DNA of 64,000 nucleotides, from contig NZ_PEIG01000001.1 of assembly GCF_002749975.1 (NCBI RefSeq), positions 620,001 to 684,000 of the forward strand, in the 5' to 3' direction. Below are positions 46,469 to 55,940 of the stretch, in pieces. The notes below the pieces were generated by a model. The model was given only the letters and a program-made list of their open reading frames with translations, was not told the origin of the DNA and did no database searches. The DNA is from Gloeocapsopsis sp. IPPAS B-1203. Its GTDB lineage: Bacteria; Cyanobacteriota; Cyanobacteriia; Cyanobacteriales; Chroococcidiopsidaceae. The translations under genes and the position numbers were made by a program. Position 1 is the stretch's first letter. Each line of letters begins with the position of its first letter.

Positions 46469-47692
46469 CTATTTTGACGCTGATCTGTAATCCCCGATCC
46501 CTGACCTCTCATTAACTTCTACCGGTAAGATTACCGTGAATGTTGAACCAATTCCAATTTGGGAAACAAGTTCGATTTCACCCTGTAGGAGTTTGACTAA
46601 GCGAGAAACAATTGCGAGTCCTAAACCTGTGCTATCTGGTAAGTGGGATTTTGGAATGTCGTCGATGCGATAGTAGGGTTCAAAAATTCGTGGTTGATCT
46701 TCTGGGGCAATACCTATACCAGTATCACTGACTGCGATCGCCCATTTATCTGCTAATGAATTACATCTTACGGTTACGCTTCCTGATGGCGTGTAACGAA
46801 TGGCATTACTCACAAGATTTGTCACAATTTGCTGAAAACGTAATGCGTCAGTGATCACTTCTAGTGGCGCATCTGCTAAGTCTGCAGTGATTTGTAAGTT
46901 TTTCGCTTGCGCCATTGGTTGTAACATATCTAGCACATCTTGAATCACAGCACATACATCGGTCGGTGCAGGATGTAGTGTCATTTTCCCTGCTTCATAT
47001 CGCGATATCTCTAGCGCATCATTAATCAAACGCAGCAAATGTCTACCGTTACGCAATACGCGCTCAATATGTTCGATATTTTTATAGTTATCTTTGATGT
47101 CCGTTTTATTTTGGAGACGGATAAACAAATCTGAATAACCAATAATTGAGGTTAAAGGATTTTTTAACTCATGAGCAAGGTGAGAAAAATTCTCTTGATT
47201 TGCTCGAATTAAGCGGGTGAGTTCTTGATTGTGTAGTGTTAATTGCGATTGAAGGTGCTGTAATTCGCGCAGTCGTTCCTCTACATAACTTTGAAAACAA
47301 CGAGCGATCGCATCATCGACAACTGCATCTATAAGGCGAAACACTCGAATAACTTCTGTTGACGAGACTTGCTGTAAATCTGGTTCTAATGCTGAGAAAA
47401 TTGCTCGTCTTAGTAAGCGATACTCGCGGGCAATTTCGCTTGGGTCAAAACCTTCTTCCGCACGGTGAATGCCGTGTACTAAACTTGCCTCAATCAGGGT
47501 TTGAATATCATCCTCTGTCGTTTTTGATAGCACTGTAGCCATTGCTTCGAGCACATGAGGTACGTGATTGCGTATTGCTGTGTAGCACATACCTTCAGCA
47601 CTTTCAATCTGCCGATCTCGGCGTACAGCTTCTATCCAGTTATCGATAATTGTGTTGCTTTTATCAAGCAGTATTTGGCTAAAATCAAACAT
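46469..47692 (-). CDS. Sensor histidine kinase with RsbRD-like N-terminal domain
   Basis: A 407-residue soluble kinase. The ATG at 47692 (MFDFSQILLDKSNTIIDNW) is preferred over a TTG eight codons upstream. The N-terminal 150 residues are a helical RsbRD/globin-sensor-like domain, then a short coiled coil, the phosphoacceptor HELKNPLTSIIGYSD, an N-box NLVSNAIRYTP, G1 DTGIGIAPED and G2 GLGLAIV. There are no membrane spans, so it senses a cytoplasmic cue. No response regulator gene is adjacent. Confidence 0.88.
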   Translation of the reverse strand: MFDFSQILLDKSNTIIDNWIEAVRRDRQIESAEGMCYTAIRNHVPHVLEAMATVLSKTTEDDIQTLIEASLVHGIHRAEEGFDPSEIAREYRLLRRAIFSALEPDLQQVSSTEVIRVFRLIDAVVDDAIARCFQSYVEERLRELQHLQSQLTLHNQELTRLIRANQENFSHLAHELKNPLTSIIGYSDLFIRLQNKTDIKDNYKNIEHIERVLRNGRHLLRLINDALEISRYEAGKMTLHPAPTDVCAVIQDVLDMLQPMAQAKNLQITADLADAPLEVITDALRFQQIVTNLVSNAIRYTPSGSVTVRCNSLADKWAIAVSDTGIGIAPEDQPRIFEPYYRIDDIPKSHLPDSTGLGLAIVSRLVKLLQGEIELVSQIGIGSTFTVILPVEVNERSGIGDYRSASK

Positions 47693-47880
47693 TTTGGCAG
47701 CGTTGGCACAACGCAATAAAGCAAGTCTACTTGTTTTAAATTAGTGTAATTATGAAGCGATCGCCCACTGAATTATTTACGCGAGCCTGATTCATGCTTT
47801 GTGGCGATTGTACAGCGCAGTGCTAGATGCGATCGCAACTTTTAAGGTTCACCCTGAAAATCCTTAAGACGTAACGAATC

Positions 47881-47909
47881 TTGATATTGTGGCAACCCTG
47901 TGCTATAGT
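47881..47909 (+). promoter_or_regulatory. Sigma-70-like promoter of the riboswitch-ABC operon
   Basis: TTGATA (47881-47886) and TATAGT (47904-47909) are separated by exactly 17 bases. A transcript starting near 47916 would place the riboswitch at its 5' end. Confidence 0.62.
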
Positions 47910-47948
47910 AGTAAAAATTTATCATGAGTAAGTCAGCCTAATCTAGTA

Positions 47949-48064
47949 TCTCGCCTTGCAAGGTGAGTCTAGAGCGGAGGAACCAAAGTTTTGGGGCGTA
48001 TCTGTTAAGTGCAGAGGGATAACTCTCTATCCTAGCCCGTCAGCTAACTTCGTAGGCATTGAGA
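47949..48064 (+). ncRNA. Cyclic di-AMP riboswitch (ydaO/yuaA class)
   Basis: The conserved blocks of this riboswitch are present in order: AGAGCGGAGGAACCAA (47970-47985), GGGGCGTATC (47993-48002), an AGAGGGATAACTCTCTATCC arm, then CCCGTCAGCTAACTTCGTAGGC (48036-48057, slightly varied from the family CGUCAGCUAACCUCG). A P1 helix can form between TCTCGCCT (47949-47956) and AGGC...GAGA (48054-48064). A competing hairpin (47950-47967) and a competing pairing of GCTAACT (48043-48049) with AGTTAGC (48076-48082) could be the switching elements. It is followed by the ABC operon 117 bases later. Confidence 0.82.
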
Positions 48065-48180
48065 GGAGACTGAAGAGTTAGCATTTCTATTACTACTAAT
48101 AGTTTGCTCTCGTCAGTATTCCTAGCTAGTAACGCACATAGTTTTTTGTGCCTGCTTTTAATCCTGAGGGGAGTTTAATA

Positions 48181-49017
48181 GTGTTTAACCTGATTGCTGT
48201 TTTAGCAGTTGCAGGACACAGTACCTGGAAAAAAGTACGACCTATTGTAGTGCGGGATGCTGTTTTACTTCCTGCTGCTGGTTTCTTAGGAGTGATTATT
48301 CTGTGGTGGTTTATTGCCACTTTCTTAACCAACTTAATGCCTACCCCAGTTGAGGCACTCATCGCCAATTTAGACTACATTTTGAACCCATTTTACCGAC
48401 GGGGACCAGGGAATTTAGGACTTGGTTGGTTGTTACTGGCAAGTTTAAGACGGGTATTAATTGGTTTTGGACTAGGTGCTTTAGTCGCCATACCGATTGG
48501 TTTTCTGATTGGGATGTCTCAGCAAGCCTTGCTAGCACTCAATCCTTTAATTCAAATTTTCAAACCTGTATCGCCACTCGCATGGCTACCTATTTCGCTT
48601 GCTATCTTTAATTTAGCCGATCCCTCTGCTATTTTTGTCATCTTCATCACTTCACTATGGCCCACAATTATCAATACAGCTTTGGGAGTTTCTAGCGTTA
48701 ATAAAGACTATATCGATGTAGCACGAGTATTGGAAATGCCGCGTTGGCGACAGATTACCAAAATTATTTTACCTGCGAGTTTGCCTTACATTTTTACAGG
48801 TTTAAGAATCAGTCTCGGCATTGCATGGCTTGTAATTGTTGCTGTAGAAATGCTTACAGGTGGTGTTGGTATTGGCTTTTTTGTTTGGGATGAATGGAGT
48901 CGCCTCAATTTAAGTTCAGTCTTCCTAGCTGTATTAGTTATTGGCTTAACAGGATTGGTGCTTGATTATGCTGTAGGCAAAATTCAGGAATTGATAACGC
49001 ATCGCCCGAAAAGTTAG
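48181..49017 (+). CDS. ABC transporter permease, NrtB/SsuC-like
   Basis: A 278-residue inner-membrane permease with about six spans and the EAA loop ARVLEMPRWRQITKIILPASLP. The start is GTG 48181, supported by AGGGGAG about 9 bases upstream; a GTG at 48148 would add 11 residues without a site. NrtB-like proteins carry nitrate, bicarbonate, taurine or sulfonate. As first gene behind a c-di-AMP riboswitch its substrate may be tied to osmotic or inorganic-carbon balance, but this is inference. Confidence 0.88.
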   Translation: MFNLIAVLAVAGHSTWKKVRPIVVRDAVLLPAAGFLGVIILWWFIATFLTNLMPTPVEALIANLDYILNPFYRRGPGNLGLGWLLLASLRRVLIGFGLGALVAIPIGFLIGMSQQALLALNPLIQIFKPVSPLAWLPISLAIFNLADPSAIFVIFITSLWPTIINTALGVSSVNKDYIDVARVLEMPRWRQITKIILPASLPYIFTGLRISLGIAWLVIVAVEMLTGGVGIGFFVWDEWSRLNLSSVFLAVLVIGLTGLVLDYAVGKIQELITHRPKS

Positions 49018-49049
49018 GAACTATTAATTATTGACGACTAATTGCTGAT

Positions 49050-50462
49050 ATGAATTATACCGACAAGAACTATTGGAGTCGGCGCAGCTTTCTTTTAGGA
49101 ATGGGTGCGACAGTAGGTAGTGCGGCATTATCTGCGTGTGCTATTAATGCTAATCGCGCACCTCAAGGACTATCTACTGCTGCTTTGGCAGTGGAACAAG
49201 TCGTCGATCCACAAACATTAGAAAAACCTAACCTTACTGTAGGATACGTCCCTGTCAATGATTGTGCGCCGTTTGCGGTGGCATGGGAAAAAGGTTTTTT
49301 TCGCAAGTATGGTTTAAATGTCACACTCAGTCGTGAGGCAAGCTGGGGTACATCTCGCGATGGTATTATATTTGGTCGCCTTGATGCTTCTCCTGTTGTC
49401 TGTGGCGCAGTGACAAATGCCCGTACCGGTGCGGAAGGTGCGCGTCATGCACCCTTGTGTGCTGCGATGACAATTCACCGTCACGGTAACGCAATGACGA
49501 TGAATAAAGCAATGTGGGAATCAGGCTTGCGTTCTTGGCGGGAGTATAACGGTAATTTAGCTGAGTTTGGGCAAGATTTTCGTCGCTATTTTCAGAATTT
49601 GCCAGCAGAACAAAAAGTTTGGGCTGTTGTACTGAGTTCGGCAATTTATGAGTACTTTGTGCGTTATTTAGCCGCAGCAGCAGGAGTCGATCCCGACGCA
49701 GAGTTTCGCATCATTATTGTTCCTCCGCCGCAGATGGTAGTCAATATGCGCATTGGTGCGATGCAAGCTTATATGGTGGCAGAACCTTGGAATACAAGAG
49801 CAATTACGGGTAACGAAGGCATTGGCTTTACTTTCGCCCAAGGAAAAGAGATTTGGCAAGGACACCCAGATAGACTTTTAGCAGTTATGGAGTCTTTTAT
49901 TGATGAAAATCCTAAGACTTATCGATCGCTTGTCAAAGCGATGATCGAAGCCTGTCAGTATTGCAGCAATCCTAACAATCGGGAAGAAGTTGCCGAAATT
50001 CTTACAAGTAGATCTTTTACTGGTGCCAAGCTGAATTTAACTCGTGCAGCAATTGTCGGTGAATACAATTACGGCGGTTTTGATAACCAAGAAAGAATAG
50101 TGCGATCGCCTTATACAACTATTTTCTTTGATTTGCCGCCTGATCTTGCTCAAATTCCCAACGATCGCTCAACATTTATGTGGCAATCGGAAAGTATTTG
50201 GTTGATGACGCAGTCGGCGCGTTGGGGACAAATCAAATCAATTCCTAAAAATGCTGAAGAACTTGCTCAAAAAGCATGGAGAACAGATCTTTATCGAGAA
50301 ATTGCTGCAGAAATGGGTATTGATTGTCCCAAAGACGATTTCAAAATTGCACCTGCTACAGCTTTCATAGACAAAAATGCTTTTGATCCTAGCGATCCAG
50401 TAGGGTATCTCAATAGTGTTGAAATTCGTGCTAATCGTCCTAAATCTTTTCTCTTGTCTTAA
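49050..50462 (+). CDS. ABC substrate-binding lipoprotein, NrtA/CmpA family
   Basis: A 470-residue binding protein. The N-terminus carries both a twin-arginine-like SRRSFLLGMG and a lipobox LSAC (cysteine near residue 31), so it is probably a lipoprotein. The core follows the NrtA/CmpA pattern (LTVGYVPVNDCAPFAVAWEKG at about 62, a VVLSSAIYEYFVRYLAAAAGVD stretch). The nitrate and bicarbonate residues of NrtA and CmpA could not be checked here, so the ligand is open. The gene is 33 bases after the permease. Confidence 0.87.
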   Translation: MNYTDKNYWSRRSFLLGMGATVGSAALSACAINANRAPQGLSTAALAVEQVVDPQTLEKPNLTVGYVPVNDCAPFAVAWEKGFFRKYGLNVTLSREASWGTSRDGIIFGRLDASPVVCGAVTNARTGAEGARHAPLCAAMTIHRHGNAMTMNKAMWESGLRSWREYNGNLAEFGQDFRRYFQNLPAEQKVWAVVLSSAIYEYFVRYLAAAAGVDPDAEFRIIIVPPPQMVVNMRIGAMQAYMVAEPWNTRAITGNEGIGFTFAQGKEIWQGHPDRLLAVMESFIDENPKTYRSLVKAMIEACQYCSNPNNREEVAEILTSRSFTGAKLNLTRAAIVGEYNYGGFDNQERIVRSPYTTIFFDLPPDLAQIPNDRSTFMWQSESIWLMTQSARWGQIKSIPKNAEELAQKAWRTDLYREIAAEMGIDCPKDDFKIAPATAFIDKNAFDPSDPVGYLNSVEIRANRPKSFLLS

Positions 50463-50531
50463 CGAGCAAGAAATTTATATTTTGCTCAGTAACGAAGTGG
50501 GCAATGACTAACTAATTTTAGAGGTTTAAAG

Positions 50532-51392
50532 ATGAAATCTACTTTTTATCAAACTCACCAATACGAACAAAATTTCAACCATAATGGTTTTTTAGAAGTT
50601 GAAAACTTAGTGAAATCTTATCCTAAAGCTGATGGAAGCGAATTTGTTGTTCTTGACGGTATTAATCTTACAATCAATGAAGATGAATTTATTTCAGTCA
50701 TTGGTCACTCTGGTTGTGGTAAATCAACACTTTTAAAAATTGTTGCTGGACTAGAAGAACCAAGTTATAGTTCTGTACGTTTGGATGGTAAAGAAATCCG
50801 CAAGCCTGGGGCTGAGAGAATGATGGTGTTTCAACACTATTCATTACTACCGTGGCTAACAGTAAAAGAGAACATTCGTTTAGCTGTAGATGAAGTTTTA
50901 AAGAATACTTCACGCGCTGAAAAAATTAGTATAGTTAACGAACACTTATCAATGGTGAATTTAACAGCAGCAGCTAATAAGTATCCTGATGAAATTTCTG
51001 GCGGGATGAAGCAGCGTGTAGGCATTGCTAGGGCGTTAGCGACTCGTCCAAAAATGTTACTCATGGACGAACCTTTTGGGGCATTAGATGCTCTAACTCG
51101 CAGTAAGTTACAGCGTCAAGTATTAGATATTTGGGAACAACATAGACAAGCTGTAATGATGATTACCCATGATGTAGATGAAGCAATTTACATGTCTGGT
51201 CGTATTGTTTTAATGACCAATGGACCTGCTGCTAAGATTGGAGAAATTATCGATGTGCCCTTTTCTCATCCACGCGTTAGCGAAACTCCTCTGCAAGAGG
51301 CTCGCGTTGCTATGCGTAATTCCCAAGAATATTATGATATTCGTAACCATGCACTCAATTTCTTAGAACGCTATTTTTCTCAAGACAAATAA
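50532..51392 (+). CDS. ABC transporter ATPase, NrtD/SsuB-like
   Basis: A 286-residue ATPase with Walker A GHSGCGKST, Q-loop MMVFQHYSLLPWL, signature ISGGMKQRVGIARAL, Walker B MLLMDEP and H-loop MITHDVDEA. The short C-terminus is typical of NrtD/SsuB/TauB. It closes the riboswitch-led transporter operon. In nrt and cmp operons a second, fused ATPase-binding protein gene (nrtC/cmpC) is usual; it is missing here. Confidence 0.9.
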   Translation: MKSTFYQTHQYEQNFNHNGFLEVENLVKSYPKADGSEFVVLDGINLTINEDEFISVIGHSGCGKSTLLKIVAGLEEPSYSSVRLDGKEIRKPGAERMMVFQHYSLLPWLTVKENIRLAVDEVLKNTSRAEKISIVNEHLSMVNLTAAANKYPDEISGGMKQRVGIARALATRPKMLLMDEPFGALDALTRSKLQRQVLDIWEQHRQAVMMITHDVDEAIYMSGRIVLMTNGPAAKIGEIIDVPFSHPRVSETPLQEARVAMRNSQEYYDIRNHALNFLERYFSQDK

Positions 51393-51498
51393 GATAGCAA
51401 CCCTAACGCATAAGCAGCTATACCCTATTTAGCATTAACTTGAATTTACTTTTATTTTCCATTATTTCTGTTGTCGTTAATTTACCTGAGACAATTCA

Positions 51499-52842
51499 AT
51501 GGCAAGCTGGCAAGCAACTTTTAGCTCACTGATATTTATTGGTGTCATTATCTTAATTATGACAGAGAAAATGCACCTAACTATTGCAGCATTTTTAGGT
51601 GCATTGCTACTAGTTTTTGCCAATATCATGACATTGGCAGAAGCAGTTACATATATTGCCAGAAGCTACTCTACACTAGCGTTATTCTTTGGAGTTATGG
51701 TGCTAGTAAGAGCTTTTGAACCAACAAAAGTATTTGATTACTTAGCAACTCAAATAGTTATTTTAGCCAAAGGACAAGGTAAAAGACTTTTGCTAGGAAT
51801 CGTTGCAATTACAACTCCAATTTGTGCAGTGTTGCCAAACGCCACAACTGTGATGCTGTTAGCACCTTTAATTCCTCCCATTGCTGAAGATGTAGGAGTT
51901 AATTTTGTTCCTTTATTAATTTTAATGGTGTTTGTTGCTAATAGTGCAGGCTTACTAACATTAGTAGGAGATCCAGCAACATTTATTGTTGGGGATGCTG
52001 TTAATATCAGTTTTATAGATTATTTAGGGCGTTTAAGTTTAGGAGGAGTTATTGCAGTAGGAGCAATTGTAGTGATGCTGCCATACTTGTTTCCTAAAAT
52101 TTGGCGAAAAGAATTAGCAAGTTTGGATCAGTTACCACACCCTCAGATTAATCATCCTCGTGTTTTGACTTTGGGAATTATACTCATAGCTTTTGTACTG
52201 CTGTTCTTTGTAATAGGAGAAATGCTACCAATTCCTATCTCACCAGCGGCAGTAGCATTACTTGGAGCAGCACTTGCTTTGTTACTTTCACATCATAGTA
52301 AAATTGAAACGGTTAACCATATTCTACGTGATGTAGATTGGAGTACTTTAATATTTTTTATGTGTATTTTTGTCATAATTGGAGGACTAGAAAAAACAGG
52401 GGTTGTTAGTAGTATCTCTGGAATCTTAGCGTTTGTTTTAGGTAGAAATATTGCTTTGGGTGCGCTAGTTCTATTATTTTTGGTAGGAATTTTATCAAGT
52501 GTTGTACCAAATATTCCGCTAGTTGTTGCTATGGTGCCATTGCTTAAAGAATATGTTGTTAATGTAGGATTAGCAGCACCAGAAATATTACAACCAGGAT
52601 TTCAAGGTGAGTTACCGCCTGTAGTTCTACCGTTATTTTATGCGATGATGTTTGGTGCAACTTTGGGTGGAAATGGCACTTTAGTCGGGGCTTCTTCTAA
52701 TATTGTGGCAGCGGGAATTGCTGAACTTCATGGGCGACGAATTTCATTTGAGACTTTTTTGCGTTATGGCATTCCAGTGATGATTGTGCAATTAATCGCG
52801 GCTGCTTTGTTTATCTCGATTCGCTTTTTGATTTTTAGGTAA
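51499..52842 (+). CDS. ArsB/NhaD-type (SLC13-like) ion transporter
   Basis: A 447-residue protein with about 11 spans. Family-typical segments are VLPNATTVMLLAPLIPPIAED, SAGLLTLVGDPATFIVGDA and ATLGGNGTLVGASSNIVAAGIA. Members move sodium/protons, arsenite or anions; NhaD-type Na+/H+ exchange is plausible. It follows the ABC ATPase by 107 bases on the same strand, so it might be under the same c-di-AMP control if no terminator lies between, and none was seen. Confidence 0.85.
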   Translation: MASWQATFSSLIFIGVIILIMTEKMHLTIAAFLGALLLVFANIMTLAEAVTYIARSYSTLALFFGVMVLVRAFEPTKVFDYLATQIVILAKGQGKRLLLGIVAITTPICAVLPNATTVMLLAPLIPPIAEDVGVNFVPLLILMVFVANSAGLLTLVGDPATFIVGDAVNISFIDYLGRLSLGGVIAVGAIVVMLPYLFPKIWRKELASLDQLPHPQINHPRVLTLGIILIAFVLLFFVIGEMLPIPISPAAVALLGAALALLLSHHSKIETVNHILRDVDWSTLIFFMCIFVIIGGLEKTGVVSSISGILAFVLGRNIALGALVLLFLVGILSSVVPNIPLVVAMVPLLKEYVVNVGLAAPEILQPGFQGELPPVVLPLFYAMMFGATLGGNGTLVGASSNIVAAGIAELHGRRISFETFLRYGIPVMIVQLIAAALFISIRFLIFR

Positions 52843-52875
52843 GCGCCGGTAAGCTGGAAAAGCTAAAATAGTAAT

Positions 52876-55809
52876 ATGTCTCAAGCTTTTACCTCTACTG
52901 TGGCTTCATCTCTTACACGCCCAACATTTATCTTAGTTGATGGGCATTCACTAGCTTTTCGCTCGTATTTTGCATTTGCCAAAGGGCGTGATGGGGGTTT
53001 ACGGACAACGACGGGAATTCCTACGAGTGTATGTTTCGGTTTTCTCAAGGCGTTATTAGAAGTCATGGCGGTAGAAAAACCTGAAGCTCTAGCGATCGCC
53101 TTTGATCTCGGATTACCGACTTTCCGCCACGAAGCCGATGATACATATAAAGCAGATCGCCCAGGTACGCCAGAAGACTTTGTTCCCGATCTCAAGAATC
53201 TACACGAACTACTCGACGGCTTAAACTTACCAATTATCACCGCACCAGGTTACGAAGCGGATGATGTGCTAGGAACACTCGCGCAAAAAGCAAGCGCAGC
53301 AAGGTATCGAGTTAAGATTTTGACAGGCGATCGCGATTTATTTCAACTCGTCGATCCGCAAAAAGATATTAGTGTTCTGTACTTAAGTTCTGATGCGTTG
53401 AAGCGCTCATCCACAGGATTAACAGAATACAAAACAGAACAAGTTAAAGAAAAGATGGGTGTTTTACCATCACAAATTGTTGACTTTAAAGCACTGTGTG
53501 GAGATAAATCAGATAATATTCCTGGCGTTAAAGGTATTGGTGAAAAAACAGCAATTCAGCTACTCAATCAACATACATCACTTGAGCAAATTTATAACTC
53601 ATTAAGTGATATAAAAGGCGCAACGCAAAAAAAACTAGAAGCAGGGAAGCAAGATGCTGAAAAATCTCGTTATTTAGCAACAATTGTTGTTGATGTACCA
53701 TTAGACATTGATTTAGAAGCAGGCAAATTAACAGGTTTCGATACAACAACTCTCAAGCCCATACTAGAAAAGTTAGAATTTAAATCTTTCCTCGGTAAAG
53801 TTAACGAACTTCAGCAGCAGTTTGGTGGTGTCATTGCAGAAGAAGCAGAAGTTATACCTGACGCAAAACCGATCACAGTACCAACGTTTGAGAGTGACGA
53901 TCTGTGGTTCTTTAGTGCAGAAGATACCGAAGCAATTCAAGAACAGCCTTTTACCCAAATCACACCGCAAATCATTGATACGCCTGAGAAATTAACGCAG
54001 TTAGTACAGCGATTACAAAAGCATACTAGTACTTTGTCACCTGTTGCTTGGGACACAGAAACAACAGATCTCGAACCACGCGATGCACAACTTGTGGGAA
54101 TTGGCTGTTGTTGGGGAAGTGAAATTGATGAGATGGCGTACATTCCCCTTGGTCATACAGTGGGAGATAATCTAGATACTGCAACAGTATTAGCAGCATT
54201 GCGCCCAATTTTAGAAAGTGCAGAGTATCCTAAAGCGTTGCAAAATGCCAAATTTGATAGGCTGGTGTTGCGGTGTCAGGGAATTAATCTTAAGGGTGTC
54301 GTGTTTGATCCGATGCTAGCAAGCTATGTTTTAGATCCTGATACCAGCCATAATCTAAGCGATCTAGCCCAGCGATATTTAGGTTTAACTGCAAAAAGCT
54401 ATACCGAGTTGGTACCGAAAGGCAAAACTATTGCAGATTTAGACATTCCTGCTGTCGCCGAGTATTGCGGTATGGATGTTTATGCAACGTATGGGTTAGT
54501 ACCAAAGCTACGCGCAGAATTAGATAAAACTCCTGCTTTACATAAATTGTTAATTGATGTTGAACAACCGCTAGAACCTGTGTTAGCCGAAATGGAGTAT
54601 ACAGGAATTCACATCAATACGGCGTATCTACAAGAGTTTTCAAAACAATTAGAAAAAGACTTAGCAGCAATTGAGGAACAAATTTATGCAGTTGCTGAAG
54701 AGAAGTTTAATTTAGGTTCACCGAAAAAGCTTAGTGAACTCTTATTTGATAAGCTAAGCTTAGATCGCAGAAAGTCACGAAAAATTAAAACAGGTTACTC
54801 AACAGATGCCGCAACGCTAGAGAAATTACGTGACGATCATCCAATAGTAGAAGCAATTTTAGAGTATCGCACTTTATCTAAACTCAAATCTACATATGTT
54901 GATGCACTACCAGCATTAGTGCGCCCAGACACTCAGCGAGTGCATACAAGTTTTAATCAAACTGCAACTTCGACGGGGCGATTATCTTCCTCTAACCCGA
55001 ACTTACAAAATATTCCAATTCGGACAGCTTTTAGTCGCCAAATTCGCAAAGCGTTTATTCCTGAATCTGATTGGTTATTAATAACAGCAGATTACTCTCA
55101 AATCGAGTTACGTATTCTCGCGCATTTGTGTCAAGAGCCAATTTTAGTCAAAGCTTACCAAAATAACGAAGATATTCACAGTGTAACTGCAAAATTACTA
55201 TTTGAAAAAGATGTCGTTACTTCTGAAGAACGCCGTTTAGCTAAAACGATTAACTTTGGTGTAATCTACGGTATGGGTGCGCAGCGCTTTGCCCGAGAAA
55301 CGAAGATGAAAGCTGCGGATGGTAAGGTATTTATTGAAAGGTTTAACCAGCAATATCCTTTAGTCTTTGAATACTTGCGGCGCATGGAACAAGAAGCCAT
55401 AGCTAAAGGATATGTACAGACAATTTTAGGACGACGGAGATACTTTAATTTTACAAGCGATCGCCTGCGGCAGTTACGCAATCTCAAGCCTGAAGATATT
55501 AACCTTGATGAAATTCGCGGTTTAACTGCAAATGACGCTGGGTTACTCCGCGCTGCTGCTAATGCTCCGATTCAAGGATCAAGTGCTGATATTATTAAAA
55601 TTGCGATGGCGCAACTACACGAACTATTACAAAATTATCAAGCGCGATTGCTACTGCAAGTTCACGATGAATTGGTATTTGAAGTTCCACAAGATGAGTG
55701 GGAAGAATTACAGCCAAAAATCCGTTCAACAATGGAATCTGCAGTGTCCTTAAGTGTACCGTTACTTGTAGAAGTGCGTGCAGGTGAAAACTGGATGGAA
55801 GTTAAGTAA
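52876..55809 (+). CDS. polA: DNA polymerase I
   Basis: A 977-residue family A polymerase used in repair and Okazaki fragment maturation. The 5'-3' exonuclease domain (residues 1-310) has GDRDLFQLV and CGDKSDNIPGVKGIGEKTA. A 3'-5' exonuclease domain (about 385-575) keeps its acidic motifs, including AWDTETTDL and NAKFDRLVL, so proofreading is probably active. The polymerase has DYSQIELRILAHL, KTINFGVIYGMG and VHDELVFEVP. Length and order are normal for cyanobacteria. Confidence 0.97.
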   Translation: MSQAFTSTVASSLTRPTFILVDGHSLAFRSYFAFAKGRDGGLRTTTGIPTSVCFGFLKALLEVMAVEKPEALAIAFDLGLPTFRHEADDTYKADRPGTPEDFVPDLKNLHELLDGLNLPIITAPGYEADDVLGTLAQKASAARYRVKILTGDRDLFQLVDPQKDISVLYLSSDALKRSSTGLTEYKTEQVKEKMGVLPSQIVDFKALCGDKSDNIPGVKGIGEKTAIQLLNQHTSLEQIYNSLSDIKGATQKKLEAGKQDAEKSRYLATIVVDVPLDIDLEAGKLTGFDTTTLKPILEKLEFKSFLGKVNELQQQFGGVIAEEAEVIPDAKPITVPTFESDDLWFFSAEDTEAIQEQPFTQITPQIIDTPEKLTQLVQRLQKHTSTLSPVAWDTETTDLEPRDAQLVGIGCCWGSEIDEMAYIPLGHTVGDNLDTATVLAALRPILESAEYPKALQNAKFDRLVLRCQGINLKGVVFDPMLASYVLDPDTSHNLSDLAQRYLGLTAKSYTELVPKGKTIADLDIPAVAEYCGMDVYATYGLVPKLRAELDKTPALHKLLIDVEQPLEPVLAEMEYTGIHINTAYLQEFSKQLEKDLAAIEEQIYAVAEEKFNLGSPKKLSELLFDKLSLDRRKSRKIKTGYSTDAATLEKLRDDHPIVEAILEYRTLSKLKSTYVDALPALVRPDTQRVHTSFNQTATSTGRLSSSNPNLQNIPIRTAFSRQIRKAFIPESDWLLITADYSQIELRILAHLCQEPILVKAYQNNEDIHSVTAKLLFEKDVVTSEERRLAKTINFGVIYGMGAQRFARETKMKAADGKVFIERFNQQYPLVFEYLRRMEQEAIAKGYVQTILGRRRYFNFTSDRLRQLRNLKPEDINLDEIRGLTANDAGLLRAAANAPIQGSSADIIKIAMAQLHELLQNYQARLLLQVHDELVFEVPQDEWEELQPKIRSTMESAVSLSVPLLVEVRAGENWMEVK

Positions 55810-55940
55810 TGGTACACCAGATTTGATTTTATAGCAAGACGCATTCAGGTTAGGACAAGTAGATTTAGTAAATGTATTGCTATACAAAGCTTTTAAACAA
55901 GCTAATAGCTAACAGAAGAAATTTCTAACGGCTACACTTA

